A stretch of DNA of 40,032 nucleotides from Limisphaerales bacterium (GTDB taxonomy: Bacteria; Verrucomicrobiota; Verrucomicrobiia; Limisphaerales; UBA1100), in the NCBI GenBank assembly GCA_014382585.1, contig JACNJL010000046.1:1-40032 (forward strand). Reading direction: 5' to 3'. Positions 1 to 7,937 of the stretch are shown piece by piece. Under the pieces are notes generated by a model. The model saw only the letters and a program-made list of their open reading frames with translations. It was not told where the DNA came from and searched no databases. The first letter of the stretch is position 1. The number at the start of each line of letters is the position of its first letter. The position numbers and the translations under genes were made by a program.

Positions 1-176
1 GAGGAGAACACCTCCAGTCCCGTTTGAAATTCCCACAGCTTGCTCCCAGCGGGTACTTTGGCTTTGGTCGGCTCCGGTGTTACCGGAGCATTCGCTTGCC
101 CTTGAGGTTCGGCTTCATTCTCTTTCTCGCAGCCCAACACCAAGGCGAGGGCCAAACCCATGATCGCTAACTTCAT
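1..176 (-). CDS. Lipoprotein, N-terminal part only (possible PQQ-like propeller)
   Basis: The gene runs off the left edge, leaving 58 codons from an ATG at 176. The N-terminus is a short lipoprotein signal (MKLAIMGLALALVLGC) with a clear lipobox LVLGC, followed by a Glu/Pro/Ala-rich linker. The last visible residues (GSKLWEFQTGLEVFSS) resemble the start of a PQQ-type beta-propeller blade, as in BamB-like proteins, so an envelope-anchored propeller is my best guess. The family call rests on about 15 residues and is weak. The lipoprotein call is firm. Confidence 0.6.
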   Translation of the reverse strand, partial: MKLAIMGLALALVLGCEKENEAEPQGQANAPVTPEPTKAKVPAGSKLWEFQTGLEVFS

Positions 177-330
177 ACCGCAATTCTAGGTCAACCGCTC
201 ACGTCCCGTCCACTACAAGAAATGATTTCTTTTGTAATGAACATAATCCACCAAATCGGAGCGCACAGGGGTGGTTGCTCCCTGCGGCCCGTCCGCGAGT
301 CCGTTCTGGGCAAGCGCCAATCCCCCAATC

Positions 331-384
331 GGTAGGGCGTGCCCTCCGAGCGCGCCGAGGCGGTTTCGGAGAAACCGCCCTACC
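331..384. repeat. Palindromic intergenic repeat, TAGGGCG family, copy 1
   Basis: GGTAGGGCG at 331-339 pairs with CGCCCTACC at 376-384, and CGGTTTC (361-367) pairs with GAAACCG (371-377), giving nested hairpins. A close copy lies at 28301-28354 and related units at 38455-38560. I see no gene in the rest of 177-487. The repeat lies upstream of the SDR gene and can be read through in the SDR frame, which creates a false 71-residue N-terminal extension. Confidence 0.8.
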
Positions 385-487
385 TCGTCACCTGGACCGC
401 AATACGGACGCCGAAGGGTTGGCGGGGCCTTTCAATTCCAACGTGATCCTTGCCCCTGCCGTTGTCCGTGCGTACCCTCCGCCCATC

Positions 488-1252
488 ATGAGCAACGAGT
501 TATTTTCTCTTAAAGACAAGGTGGCGCTGGTGACGGGGAGCTCCACGGGATTGGGCAAGGTAATGGCCAGAGCGCTGGGGCGCGCGGGGGCGAAGGTGGC
601 CATGAACTATTTCCACAACGAGGAACGCGCGGCGCAGGCGTTTGCGGAGTTTCAGGAAACCGGCGCGGAAGGGGCGATGATCCGCGCGAATGTAACGGAT
701 GAGGCGGACGTGAATCGGCTAGTGGCTGAGGCGACCGAGCAGCTGGGGCCGATCGACATCGTGGTGCTCAACGCTACGCCGGATCAGCCGCAGAAACCGA
801 TCGAGGACTATGACTGGTCGTTTTACCAGAGCATGCTGGATTTTTTCATCAAGAGCCCGTTCCTCGTCACGCGCGCGGTGTTGCCGCACATGAAGGCGCA
901 AAAGTGGGGCCGCATCATCAACATCGGTTCGGAGGTGTTTCATTTGGGCGTCAAACCCTTCACCGCCTACGTCGCCGCCAAGGGCGGGCAGAATGGTTTC
1001 AACCGCAGCCTCGCGCATGAACTGGCGGAGTGGAACATCACGGTGAACATGGTTGCGCCCGGCTGGATCCCCGTGGAGCGTCACGAGAACGATCCGCAGG
1101 AACTGAAGGATGGCTACCTCGCCAGCATCCCGATGGGGCGCTGGGGCGTGCCGCAGGATCTCGATGGCACGATCACGTATCTCGCGAGTGAGGCGTCCGG
1201 TTTTGTGACAGGCCAAAACATCCACGTCAACGGCGGCACCACGGTGCATTGA
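488..1252 (+). CDS. SDR-family NAD(P)-dependent oxidoreductase
   Basis: A 254-residue classical short-chain dehydrogenase/reductase, cytoplasmic, using NAD(P)(H) on an unidentified alcohol or carbonyl substrate. The Rossmann glycine motif TGSSTGLG is at residues 16-23 and the strand-4 motif reads VVLNAT. The catalytic residues are Ser148 (INIGSEV), Tyr161 and Lys165 (YVAAK), followed by the usual PG motif. The C-terminus GQNIHVNGG is typical of FabG-like members. I chose ATG 488 because the protein then begins MSNELFSLKDKVALVTG like the family; the frame is open further upstream only through a palindromic repeat. The asparagine motif is NAT rather than the usual NAG. The substrate cannot be read from the sequence. 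Confidence 0.9.
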   Translation: MSNELFSLKDKVALVTGSSTGLGKVMARALGRAGAKVAMNYFHNEERAAQAFAEFQETGAEGAMIRANVTDEADVNRLVAEATEQLGPIDIVVLNATPDQPQKPIEDYDWSFYQSMLDFFIKSPFLVTRAVLPHMKAQKWGRIINIGSEVFHLGVKPFTAYVAAKGGQNGFNRSLAHELAEWNITVNMVAPGWIPVERHENDPQELKDGYLASIPMGRWGVPQDLDGTITYLASEASGFVTGQNIHVNGGTTVH

Positions 1253-1270
1253 GTTAAGGGCTTGCTAAAT

Positions 1271-1287
1271 GCTAGTGATATGCTAGC
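1271..1287. promoter_or_regulatory. Candidate operator upstream of the VapB-like gene
   Basis: GCTAG (1271-1275) and CTAGC (1283-1287) form an inverted repeat with a 7-base spacer, and a third TGCTA lies just upstream. It ends 7 bases before the antitoxin ATG. Type II antitoxins commonly autoregulate by binding palindromes at their own promoter, so this is a plausible VapB site. The binding is inference. Confidence 0.4.
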
Positions 1288-1294
1288 TTGCGGT

Positions 1295-1513
1295 ATGGCT
1301 TCGTTGGTCTTGAAAACCTTACCGGATGGGTTGCATGCGCAACTCAAAGAGTCTGCTGCTGCCAACCGCCGCTCTATGGCGCAAGAAGCGATCTTGCTAC
1401 TGGAGCGGGGCTTGGGGGTCACCTCACCCCAGCCCTTGCCTAAGCCGCACCGAGGCCAACGCCGCTTGACGGATAAATTCCTAGCCTCCGCCAAAACTGC
1501 GGGGCGCCCGTGA
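1295..1513 (+). CDS. VapB-like antitoxin (ribbon-helix-helix)
   Basis: A 72-residue protein beginning MASLVLKTLPDGLHAQLKE, followed by SAAANRRSMAQEAILLLERG. This is the usual layout of a ribbon-helix-helix (FitA/Arc-like) antitoxin N-terminus: a beta strand, then two helices that dimerise and bind DNA. The basic C-terminal tail would wrap the toxin. I chose ATG 1295 rather than upstream TTG 1262 or ATG 1280 because it places the predicted strand at the N-terminus and leaves the GCTAG inverted repeat outside the gene. Its stop codon overlaps the toxin start by four bases (GTGA), so the pair is translationally coupled. Confidence 0.8.
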   Translation: MASLVLKTLPDGLHAQLKESAAANRRSMAQEAILLLERGLGVTSPQPLPKPHRGQRRLTDKFLASAKTAGRP

Positions 1514-1911
1514 TTGTGGCAGATACCAATGCGCTGGCGTATCTTCTGATTGAGGGAGATCGCACCGCCGAGGTACAGGCACTTTATGAAATGGATCCGG
1601 ATTGGATTGCGCCGCGTCTTTGGGAATTCGAATTTCTGAACATTCTCGCCACCTATTCCCGGGCTAATCATCTGAGAACAACAACTGCCAATCGCATTTG
1701 GTCAAACGCTTCGTCTTTGATGACAGGCCGCGCGTATGAAGTGGAAGGCAGCGATGTTCTGGCAGTCGCGTCACGGTTAAATATTTCTGCATACGATGCG
1801 CAATTCGTTTGCCTCGCAGAACAAATAAACGTGCCGCTCATCACCGAAGATCGCGCGTTGCAGCGCAAGGCAGCGTGCGCGATGGGCATTCAAAATTTTC
1901 TGAATTTATGA
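1510..1911 (+). CDS. VapC-like PIN-domain toxin
   Basis: A 133-residue PIN-domain protein, the predicted ribonuclease toxin of a type II toxin-antitoxin system. Acidic residues expected for the Mg-binding site are present: Asp5 in VADTNALAYLL, Glu39/Glu41 in WEFEF, Asp96 in SAYDAQFVCLA and Asp114 in LITEDRALQRK. The start is a GTG overlapping the antitoxin stop. Its TGA stop overlaps the ATG of the downstream sugar kinase (ATGA at 1908-1911), so the pair is tightly joined to a metabolic gene. The RNA target is unknown. Confidence 0.88.
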   Translation: MIVADTNALAYLLIEGDRTAEVQALYEMDPDWIAPRLWEFEFLNILATYSRANHLRTTTANRIWSNASSLMTGRAYEVEGSDVLAVASRLNISAYDAQFVCLAEQINVPLITEDRALQRKAACAMGIQNFLNL

Positions 1912-2828
1912 CCTCCCCCCTTACCATCGTCGGCCTGGGCGAAGCGGTGTTTGATGTGTTTCCGGACAAGGAAGTGCTCGGCGGTACGTCGCTGAATGTC
2001 GCGGTGCAGGCGCATCAACTGCTCGAGCCAATGGACGGCCGCGGGGTGTTGCTTAGCCGGATTGGGGTGGATGATCTGGGGCGGCGGTTGCAGAGGGAAT
2101 TTCAAACGCGCGCATTGCCGTTGGAGTATGTGCAGGTGGATGATGCAAAGCCGACTGGGCAGGTGCGGGTAAGTTTTGTGGACGGCGCGCCGCGGTACGA
2201 GATCGTGATGGACACGGCGTGGGATCATCTGGTGTACACGGATCACGAAGCCGATTTGGCCCGCGCCTGCAACGCGGTGAGCTTCGGTAGCATGAGCCAG
2301 CGGCATCCCACGGCCCATGCGGCGACGCAGGCGTTTTTGGCGGAGGCAAAATCGGCGCTGAAGATTTTTGATGTGAACCTGCGAATGGATTTATTTACGG
2401 CGGACATACTGGCGGAAGGGTGTCGGGTGGCGAATCTGGTGAAGCTGAACGACGAGGAAATCGAGACCGTCGCCGATCGACTTGAGTTACCGGCCGGCGA
2501 GGCGCGCGTGCGAGTGGTGGCCTTGCGCGAACGCTTTGATTTGGAGGCCGTTATTTTCACCCGGGGCGAAGCGGGCACTACGGCGTGTACGGACTCGGGC
2601 TGGGTGGACGGCGCGGCGGCCCGCTATCCGGCTGCGCCAAACGCCGACAGCGTGGGCGCCGGCGACGCCTGCACGGCGGCGCTGCTCTTGGGTCGCCTGC
2701 TCGAATGCGATTGGCCAGGTACGCTCGATCTAGCCAACCGCCACGCGGCCTACGTGGCTAGCCAGCCCAGCGCCACACCGGTCCTGCCGCCGGAAGTGTG
2801 GGCCGGGTACGGGTTGAGCCCTGTTTAG
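1908..2828 (+). CDS. PfkB-family carbohydrate kinase (fructokinase-like)
   Basis: A 306-residue cytoplasmic ribokinase-family kinase that transfers phosphate from ATP to a sugar. The N-terminal substrate-binding signature is VLGGTSLNVAVQAHQL and the C-terminal signature with the anion hole and catalytic Asp is DSVGAGDACTAAL. Other conserved stretches are FDVNLRM and VKLNDEEIE, the latter being the usual strand before the ATP site. The start ATG overlaps the vapC-like stop, so translation is probably coupled. Length is normal for fructokinases. The exact sugar cannot be told. Confidence 0.88.
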   Translation: MTSPLTIVGLGEAVFDVFPDKEVLGGTSLNVAVQAHQLLEPMDGRGVLLSRIGVDDLGRRLQREFQTRALPLEYVQVDDAKPTGQVRVSFVDGAPRYEIVMDTAWDHLVYTDHEADLARACNAVSFGSMSQRHPTAHAATQAFLAEAKSALKIFDVNLRMDLFTADILAEGCRVANLVKLNDEEIETVADRLELPAGEARVRVVALRERFDLEAVIFTRGEAGTTACTDSGWVDGAAARYPAAPNADSVGAGDACTAALLLGRLLECDWPGTLDLANRHAAYVASQPSATPVLPPEVWAGYGLSPV

Positions 2829-2892
2829 GGCTCGATTGAATCGGGTCGGCAATTCGGCTCGAGTATTGGGTCGGATGGGTCAACAAATTGGG

Positions 2893-2920
2893 TTGCCCAT
2901 CGCGCGGATGGGCCTAGAAT
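2893..2920 (+). promoter_or_regulatory. Candidate promoter with a palindrome in its spacer
   Basis: TAGAAT at 2915-2920 matches five of six bases of a -10 box, and TTGCCC at 2893-2898 is a weaker -35 box with a 16-base spacer. GCCCATC (2895-2901) and GATGGGC (2907-2913) form a perfect 7-base inverted repeat across the spacer. This would place a possible operator, or a weak hairpin, just before the PSCyt1 gene. There is no T-run, so a terminator is less likely. Confidence 0.38.
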
Positions 2921-2939
2921 TTCTTCACGGAGTTTTCAA

Positions 2940-5873
2940 ATGACCAGACAGTGCACCGTTACCATTTTATTGAGCCTCACCACGGTGGCGTGGGCGGCCG
3001 AGCCGCTGCCGGACAAGGTGGATTACAACCGCGACATCAAGCCGATCCTCTCGGACAATTGCTATGCCTGTCACGGGCCGGATGAAGAACAGGTGAAGGG
3101 CGGGCTGCGATTGGACTCGTTTGCGGCGGCCACCAAGGAATTGAAGAGCGGCGCGCGCGCGATTGTGCCGAAGGACACGGAGGAGAGCGAACTGGTGTAC
3201 CGCGTGCACACGACCGATGCCGATGAACTCATGCCGCCGGCCGAGTCGAACAAGAGCCTGACCGCGCGCGAAAAGGCGTTGCTCAAGAAATGGGTGGCGC
3301 AGGGCGGGGAGTTTGCCAAGCACTGGGCTTATGTGACGCCGAAGAAGATGGCCGCGCCGAAGGTGGAGCAAAAGGGCTTTACGCAAAACGACATCGACCG
3401 TTTCATTTTGGAGCGATTGAAGGCTAACGGGTTTGCGCCGAACAAGGCGGCCGACCGGCGCACGTTGATCCGTCGACTCACCTTTGACCTCACCGGCTTG
3501 CCGCCGACTTGGGCGCAGGTGGAGGCGTTTGTGAACGACCAATCGCCCGACGCCTACGCGAAGCTGGTCGAGCGCCTGCTCGCCAGTCCGCAATACGGTG
3601 AGCGCATGGCGGTGTACTGGTTGGACATGGTGCGCTTTGCCGACACGATCGGTTATCACTCAGACAACCACGAAACCAAGCCGCTCTATCGCGAGTACGT
3701 CATCGACGCCTTCAACAACAACAAGCGCTACGACCAATTCACGCGCGAGCAAATCGCCGGCGACCTCATCAAGGATCGCACCGGCACGCAGCTCATTGCG
3801 TCCGGCTACAATCGCCTGAACATGAACACGCGCGAAGGCGGTTCGCAGCCCAAGGAGTACACCGCCAAATATCTCGCCGACCGCGTGCGCAATACCTCCA
3901 CCGTGTGGATGGCCAGCACGCTCGGTTGCAGCGAATGCCACGATCACAAGTTCGATCCCTTCACCGCGAATGATTTTTACAGCTTCGGCGCGTTCTTTGC
4001 CGACCTGCAGGAAACGCCGGTCGGCGCCCAGCGCGCGACCAAGGTGCCGTTGCCCCAGGACGAGGCCAAGATTACCGGCATCAATGCCGAGATCACCAAG
4101 CTCGAGCAGCAGCTCGCAGTCGTGGATGTCAGTGCCGGCCAGGTGAAATGGGAGAAAACCCAGCAGGCATCCGCGGCCAACGCGGTGACCTTGAGCGATT
4201 GGAAACGCATCGGACCCTTTGGCGCGCCGGACTTTGATCAAGCCCACGCGAAGGCCTTTATCGACGAGTCCGCCGTGGATTTGAAAAAGGCCTACGGCAA
4301 GCTCAAGTGGGTGGACGCAAAGAATTATGTGGACGGCAAGGTGCACACGCTCACCGGCGGAAACAGCGCGCATTATTTTTACCGCACCATCCAGTCCGGC
4401 ATCGCCCGGCAGCTCGAGCTGTCACTGGGCAGCGATGACAGCTTCCGCATCTGGCTCAATGGCCAGTTGGTGGCCGACAAAAAAATCAGCCGCGGCGTGG
4501 CGCCGGATCAGGATAAGGTGACGCTCAATCTCAAGCCCGGCGAAAACCAGCTGCTCTTCAAGATCGCCAATGGCAGCGGCGGCTACGGGTTTTATTTCAA
4601 GGCCAACCAGGTGAGCCTGCCGCCGGCGGTGCTGGCCGCGTTGAAGGTGGAAACCGGCAAACGCACGGCCGCACAGAAGAACGCCGTGACCGCGCACTAC
4701 CGCACGCTGGCGCCGGAGCTGGCGGCGATCCGCCAAAAGATCACCGGCAAAAACGCCGAGAAAGACGCGGCTATTAACGCCAATCCCACCGCGCTCGTGT
4801 CCGTTTCGATGGCCACCCCGCGCATGGTGCGGGTGTTGCCGCGCGGAAACTGGCTGGATGATTCCGGCGATCAAGTGCAACCGGCTGTGCCGGGATTCCT
4901 GCAGTTTGGCCAAGCGACAGAAGGCCGCGCGAGCCGCATGGATCTTGCCGATTGGATTGTAGCGAAGGATAACCCGCTGACCGCGCGCGTGTTCGTCAAC
5001 CGCTTGTGGGCGATGTTCCACGGGCGCGGGCTGGCCACGCCGCTAGATGATTTCGGCGCGCAAGGCACCCCGCCCTCGCACCCCGCATTGCTCGATTGGC
5101 TGGCCATTGAGTTCATGGAAAACGGCTGGGACGTAAAACACATGGTGAAACTCATGGTCAGCAGCGGCACCTACCGCCAAAGCTCCGTGTCACCCAAGGC
5201 TGTGACGGACAAGGATCCCTACAACCTCTGGCTCGCCCGGCAGGGACGCTGGCGGCTCGAGGCCGAGATGGTGCGCGACAACGCGCTCGCCGTTAGCGGG
5301 CTGCTCGTGAAGACCATCGGCGGCGCCAGTGTTAAGCCCTATCAACCCACCGGTTACTGGGCGCACTTGAACTTCCCCAAGCGCAGCTGGAAAGCCGACT
5401 CCGGTGAGGGTCTGTACCGGCGCGGCCTGTACACCTACTGGTGCCGCACCTTCCTGCATCCCAGCCTCGCCGCCTTCAACGCGCCAAGCCGTGAGGAATG
5501 CACCGTCGAACGCGTGCGCTCCAACACCCCGCAACAGGCGCTCGTGCTGCTCAATGACCCCACCTATGTCGAGGCCGCCCGCATCTTTGCTGAGCGTATT
5601 CTCAAGGACGGCGGCAAAACGCCCGAGTCGCGCATCGCCTTCGCCTACCAACAGGCGCTGCACCGTGCGCCTAGCGCCGCCGAGGCCAAGATCCTCGCCG
5701 GCCTGGCCGACAAGCATCTCAAACATTATCAAACCGATGCGCCCGCCGCGGACGCGCTGTTAAAGAACGGAGCCAAGATGGCCAATGAGGCATTGGATAA
5801 ATCCGAACTCGCCGCGTGGACGTCTATTGCTCGGGTGGTGTTGAATTTGCATGAGAATATTACGCGGAATTAA
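2940..5873 (+). CDS. PSCyt1-DUF1549-DUF1553 protein (planctomycete cytochrome) with inserted jelly-roll domain
   Basis: A 977-residue secreted protein with a Sec signal (cleavage near AWA-AEP, residue 20). The haem c motif CYACH (41-45) lies in a planctomycete cytochrome C domain of about residues 25-110. DUF1549 follows (about 140-350, with DIDRFILERL and the conserved CSECHDHKFDPF). DUF1553 fills the C-terminal part (from about 620: PRGNWLDDSGDQVQPAVP, NRLWAMFHGRGL, SPTPQQ-like SNTPQQALVLLNDP). Between the two DUFs, at about 420-555, is a beta-rich segment with SLGSDDSFRIWLNGQ and LNLKPGENQLLFKIANG, resembling a PA14 or jelly-roll carbohydrate-binding fold. In PVC bacteria this architecture is usually paired with DUF1501 proteins, as here. 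The biochemical role is unproven; periplasmic electron transfer or polysaccharide breakdown are the usual suggestions. Confidence 0.92.
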   Translation: MTRQCTVTILLSLTTVAWAAEPLPDKVDYNRDIKPILSDNCYACHGPDEEQVKGGLRLDSFAAATKELKSGARAIVPKDTEESELVYRVHTTDADELMPPAESNKSLTAREKALLKKWVAQGGEFAKHWAYVTPKKMAAPKVEQKGFTQNDIDRFILERLKANGFAPNKAADRRTLIRRLTFDLTGLPPTWAQVEAFVNDQSPDAYAKLVERLLASPQYGERMAVYWLDMVRFADTIGYHSDNHETKPLYREYVIDAFNNNKRYDQFTREQIAGDLIKDRTGTQLIASGYNRLNMNTREGGSQPKEYTAKYLADRVRNTSTVWMASTLGCSECHDHKFDPFTANDFYSFGAFFADLQETPVGAQRATKVPLPQDEAKITGINAEITKLEQQLAVVDVSAGQVKWEKTQQASAANAVTLSDWKRIGPFGAPDFDQAHAKAFIDESAVDLKKAYGKLKWVDAKNYVDGKVHTLTGGNSAHYFYRTIQSGIARQLELSLGSDDSFRIWLNGQLVADKKISRGVAPDQDKVTLNLKPGENQLLFKIANGSGGYGFYFKANQVSLPPAVLAALKVETGKRTAAQKNAVTAHYRTLAPELAAIRQKITGKNAEKDAAINANPTALVSVSMATPRMVRVLPRGNWLDDSGDQVQPAVPGFLQFGQATEGRASRMDLADWIVAKDNPLTARVFVNRLWAMFHGRGLATPLDDFGAQGTPPSHPALLDWLAIEFMENGWDVKHMVKLMVSSGTYRQSSVSPKAVTDKDPYNLWLARQGRWRLEAEMVRDNALAVSGLLVKTIGGASVKPYQPTGYWAHLNFPKRSWKADSGEGLYRRGLYTYWCRTFLHPSLAAFNAPSREECTVERVRSNTPQQALVLLNDPTYVEAARIFAERILKDGGKTPESRIAFAYQQALHRAPSAAEAKILAGLADKHLKHYQTDAPAADALLKNGAKMANEALDKSELAAWTSIARVVLNLHENITRN

Positions 5874-6416
5874 TGACCAATTTCCAAGAGACCCAATGAC
5901 CACGGAATCCTCAATTTCCAATTTCCAAGTTGCGCCGGAATTGGCTGGGTGCGCGGATGGGGAGTTGGCATTTTGGGAGATTGAGGAATCTGGACCTTTG
6001 GTGTTGAGGGAAGAGTCAGATGGGAATGTGCCTCGGTTTGACTTGGAGGAACGGACGGCGTTATTTGGGATGCAGGTGATTCAGTTCGCAAAAAAAATAC
6101 CGGACAACGCGGTGAACCATCGCATCATCGGCCAGCTCGTTGGCGCGGCCACCAGCGTGGGCGCCAATTATTGCGAAGCCGATGAAGCCGTCTCCAAGAA
6201 AGATTTCCGTCACAAGATTAGCATTTGCCGGAAAGAGGCCAAGGAAACCAAATACTTCCTCCGCATGGCCGTCACCGCCGAACCAAGTTTAAAAAACAAC
6301 GCCCGTGTCCTTTGGCAAGAGGCCCGCGAACTCCACCTAATTTTTTGCAGCATCTACCGAAAATAAAATTGAAAATTGGACCTTGGTCATTCCTTGAGAC
6401 TTGGCCATTGGTCATT
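5872..6416. mobile_element. Inverted-repeat-flanked four-helix-bundle cassette
   Basis: AATGACCAATNNCCAAG at 5872-5888 is matched in inverted orientation at 6400-6416 (15 of 17 positions identical, the two N positions differing). A second, looser pair follows inside: AATGACCA at 5895-5902 against TGGTCATT at 6385-6392. The left repeat starts within the stop codon of the PSCyt1 gene and the right repeat ends 12 bases before the DUF1501 ATG, so the cassette occupies the whole gap. Four-helix-bundle (S23/IVP) ORFs are known from intervening sequences in bacterial 23S rRNA genes, whose ends also pair. Mobility here is inference. Confidence 0.5.
5896..6366 (+). CDS. Four-helix-bundle protein (S23/IVP family)
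   Basis: A 156-residue protein. The core from about residue 50 is the four-helix bundle family also found as ORFs in 23S rRNA intervening sequences: FDLEERTALFGMQVIQFAKK, IIGQLVGAATSVGANYCEAD, then FRHKISICRKEAKETKYFLR. It is cytoplasmic and basic, with a general nucleic-acid-binding role suspected for the family. The N-terminal 50 residues are low in similarity to the core and partly encoded by the left inverted repeat, which contains the ATG. The gene differs in nature from its PSCyt1 and DUF1501 neighbours and appears inserted between them. Confidence 0.85.
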   Translation: MTTESSISNFQVAPELAGCADGELAFWEIEESGPLVLREESDGNVPRFDLEERTALFGMQVIQFAKKIPDNAVNHRIIGQLVGAATSVGANYCEADEAVSKKDFRHKISICRKEAKETKYFLRMAVTAEPSLKNNARVLWQEARELHLIFCSIYRK

Positions 6417-6428
6417 GGAATTTAAAAC

Positions 6429-7859
6429 ATGAATCAATTCGATCTCTTTCCTTCCGACGTCAGCCGCCGCGCCTTTCTGGGTAAGGCCGGCTTGGGCAGC
6501 CTGGGCCTTGCCTCGCTGTTGAATCCCTCGTTGATGTCCGCGGACCGGCCGCAGATTGACAAGTGGCCGGGCATCCTCGCCAAGCCACATCACAAGCCGA
6601 AAGTGAAACGGGTGATCCACCTGTGCATGGCCGGTGGCGCGAGTCATTTGGAGACGCTCGATTACAAGCCGAAGCTGCGCGAGATGGATGGCAAACCGAT
6701 GCCCAAAAGCATCACCGAGGGCCAGCCGATTGCGCAGTTGCAGGGCAAGCGCAACAATTTGACCTGCCTCGGGCCGCAACATGATTTTCAGAAGTTTGGC
6801 CAATCCGGCCAACACATTTGCAATCTCTTCCCGCACATCGGGAGTGTGGCCGATGACATTGCGGTTATTCGTTCGTTGACCACCGATGCCATCAATCACG
6901 ATCCCGCCCACACCCTCATGAACACCGGCACCACCATCAGCGGCCGGCCGAGCATGGGGTCGTGGATGCTGTACGGGCTCGGCGCGGAAACCGAAAACCT
7001 GCCCGGCTATTGCGTGCTCATCTCACGCGGCGGCGGACAGGACCAGCCCGTGGCCGCCCGGCAATGGCACGCGGGCTTTTTGCCCAGCCGTTTTCAGGGC
7101 GTGCAGTTGCGGGGGAAGGGCGATCCCGTTCTCTATGTGAAACGCCCCGACGGCGTGGATGCCGATCGCCAGCGCGATGTTGTCGATGCGGTGCAACAGC
7201 TCAACCAACTGCAGAACGCCGCCGTGCAGGATCCGGAAATTACCACGCGCATTTCGCAGTACGAGATGGCCTTCCGCATGCAGATGAGCGTGCCGGAGCT
7301 GGTCGATATTTCCAAGGAACCCAAGGGCGTTCTCGACCTGTACGGTGCGCAACCCGGCGATGGCTCGTTTGCCAGCAACTGCTTGCTCGCCCGGCGCTTG
7401 GCCGAGCGCGGCGTGCGGTTCATCCAACTCTATCACCGTGGTTGGGATCATCACGGCGGCATCAAGGGCGCCATGCAAAATACCGCTAAGATCGTCGATC
7501 AAGGCGTCGCGGCGCTGATCAAGGATCTTAAGGGTTCCGGTTTGTGGGAAGACACGCTCATCCTGTGGGGCGCCGAATTTGGCCGCACGCCGATGGCGCA
7601 AGGCAGCGGGCGCGATCACCACATCAAGGGCTTCAGCTGCTGGTTCGCCGGCGGCGGCATCAAGGGTGGCATGAGCTATGGCAACACCGACGATTTCGGC
7701 TATAACGCGGTGGAAAACGTCGTGCACGTCAACGATCTCCACGCCACCATTCTGCATCTCATGGGTGTCGACCACGAAAAGCTTACCTACCGCTTTCAGG
7801 GTCGCGACTTCCGGCTGACCGATGTGCACGGGAAAGTGCTCAAGCCGATCTTGGCCTGA
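6429..7859 (+). CDS. DUF1501 protein, Tat-exported (first of tandem pair)
   Basis: A 476-residue DUF1501 protein, a family with an alkaline-phosphatase/sulfatase-like fold that in PVC genomes sits next to DUF1549/DUF1553 genes. The N-terminus has a twin-arginine signal (SRRAFLGKAG, then a hydrophobic stretch). Conserved blocks include HLCMAGGASHLETLDYKP, GQSGQHICNLFPHIGSVADD, DAINHDPAHTLMNTG, and near the C-terminus WGAEFGRTPMAQGSGRDHH and FQGRDFRLTDVHG. The acidic and histidine residues in DHH and in WDHHGG suggest a metal site, but the substrate is unknown. The next gene is a close paralogue; the four-helix cassette separates this gene from its PSCyt1 partner. Confidence 0.92.
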   Translation: MNQFDLFPSDVSRRAFLGKAGLGSLGLASLLNPSLMSADRPQIDKWPGILAKPHHKPKVKRVIHLCMAGGASHLETLDYKPKLREMDGKPMPKSITEGQPIAQLQGKRNNLTCLGPQHDFQKFGQSGQHICNLFPHIGSVADDIAVIRSLTTDAINHDPAHTLMNTGTTISGRPSMGSWMLYGLGAETENLPGYCVLISRGGGQDQPVAARQWHAGFLPSRFQGVQLRGKGDPVLYVKRPDGVDADRQRDVVDAVQQLNQLQNAAVQDPEITTRISQYEMAFRMQMSVPELVDISKEPKGVLDLYGAQPGDGSFASNCLLARRLAERGVRFIQLYHRGWDHHGGIKGAMQNTAKIVDQGVAALIKDLKGSGLWEDTLILWGAEFGRTPMAQGSGRDHHIKGFSCWFAGGGIKGGMSYGNTDDFGYNAVENVVHVNDLHATILHLMGVDHEKLTYRFQGRDFRLTDVHGKVLKPILA

Positions 7860-7864
7860 TTTTT

Positions 7865-7930
7865 AACCGAAGAGGCATAGATAAGATGATTGGAAAAAAC
7901 TCTGTGCTCTCTGTGTCTCTGTGGTGAATC
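7865..7930. repeat. CTCTGTG-type dispersed repeat (decayed palindrome)
   Basis: The sequence just upstream of the second DUF1501 gene is a run of CTCTGTG/CTCTCTGTG units ending in GGTGAA, preceded by a degenerate reverse-complementary arm (AACCGAAGAGGCATAG). A related, GC-richer version (GCGTCTCTGCGCCTCCGC) lies at 37263-37280. It resembles intergenic repeats I associate with PVC and other environmental genomes. It can be read through in frame, which gives a false N-terminal extension of 16 residues to the downstream gene. Confidence 0.5.
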
Positions 7931-7937
7931 ATTCATC

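Noticed and set aside
275-487. N-terminal extension of the SDR gene by 71 residues
   Set aside because: It is encoded by a palindromic repeat and its flanks; the family begins at the ATG at 488.
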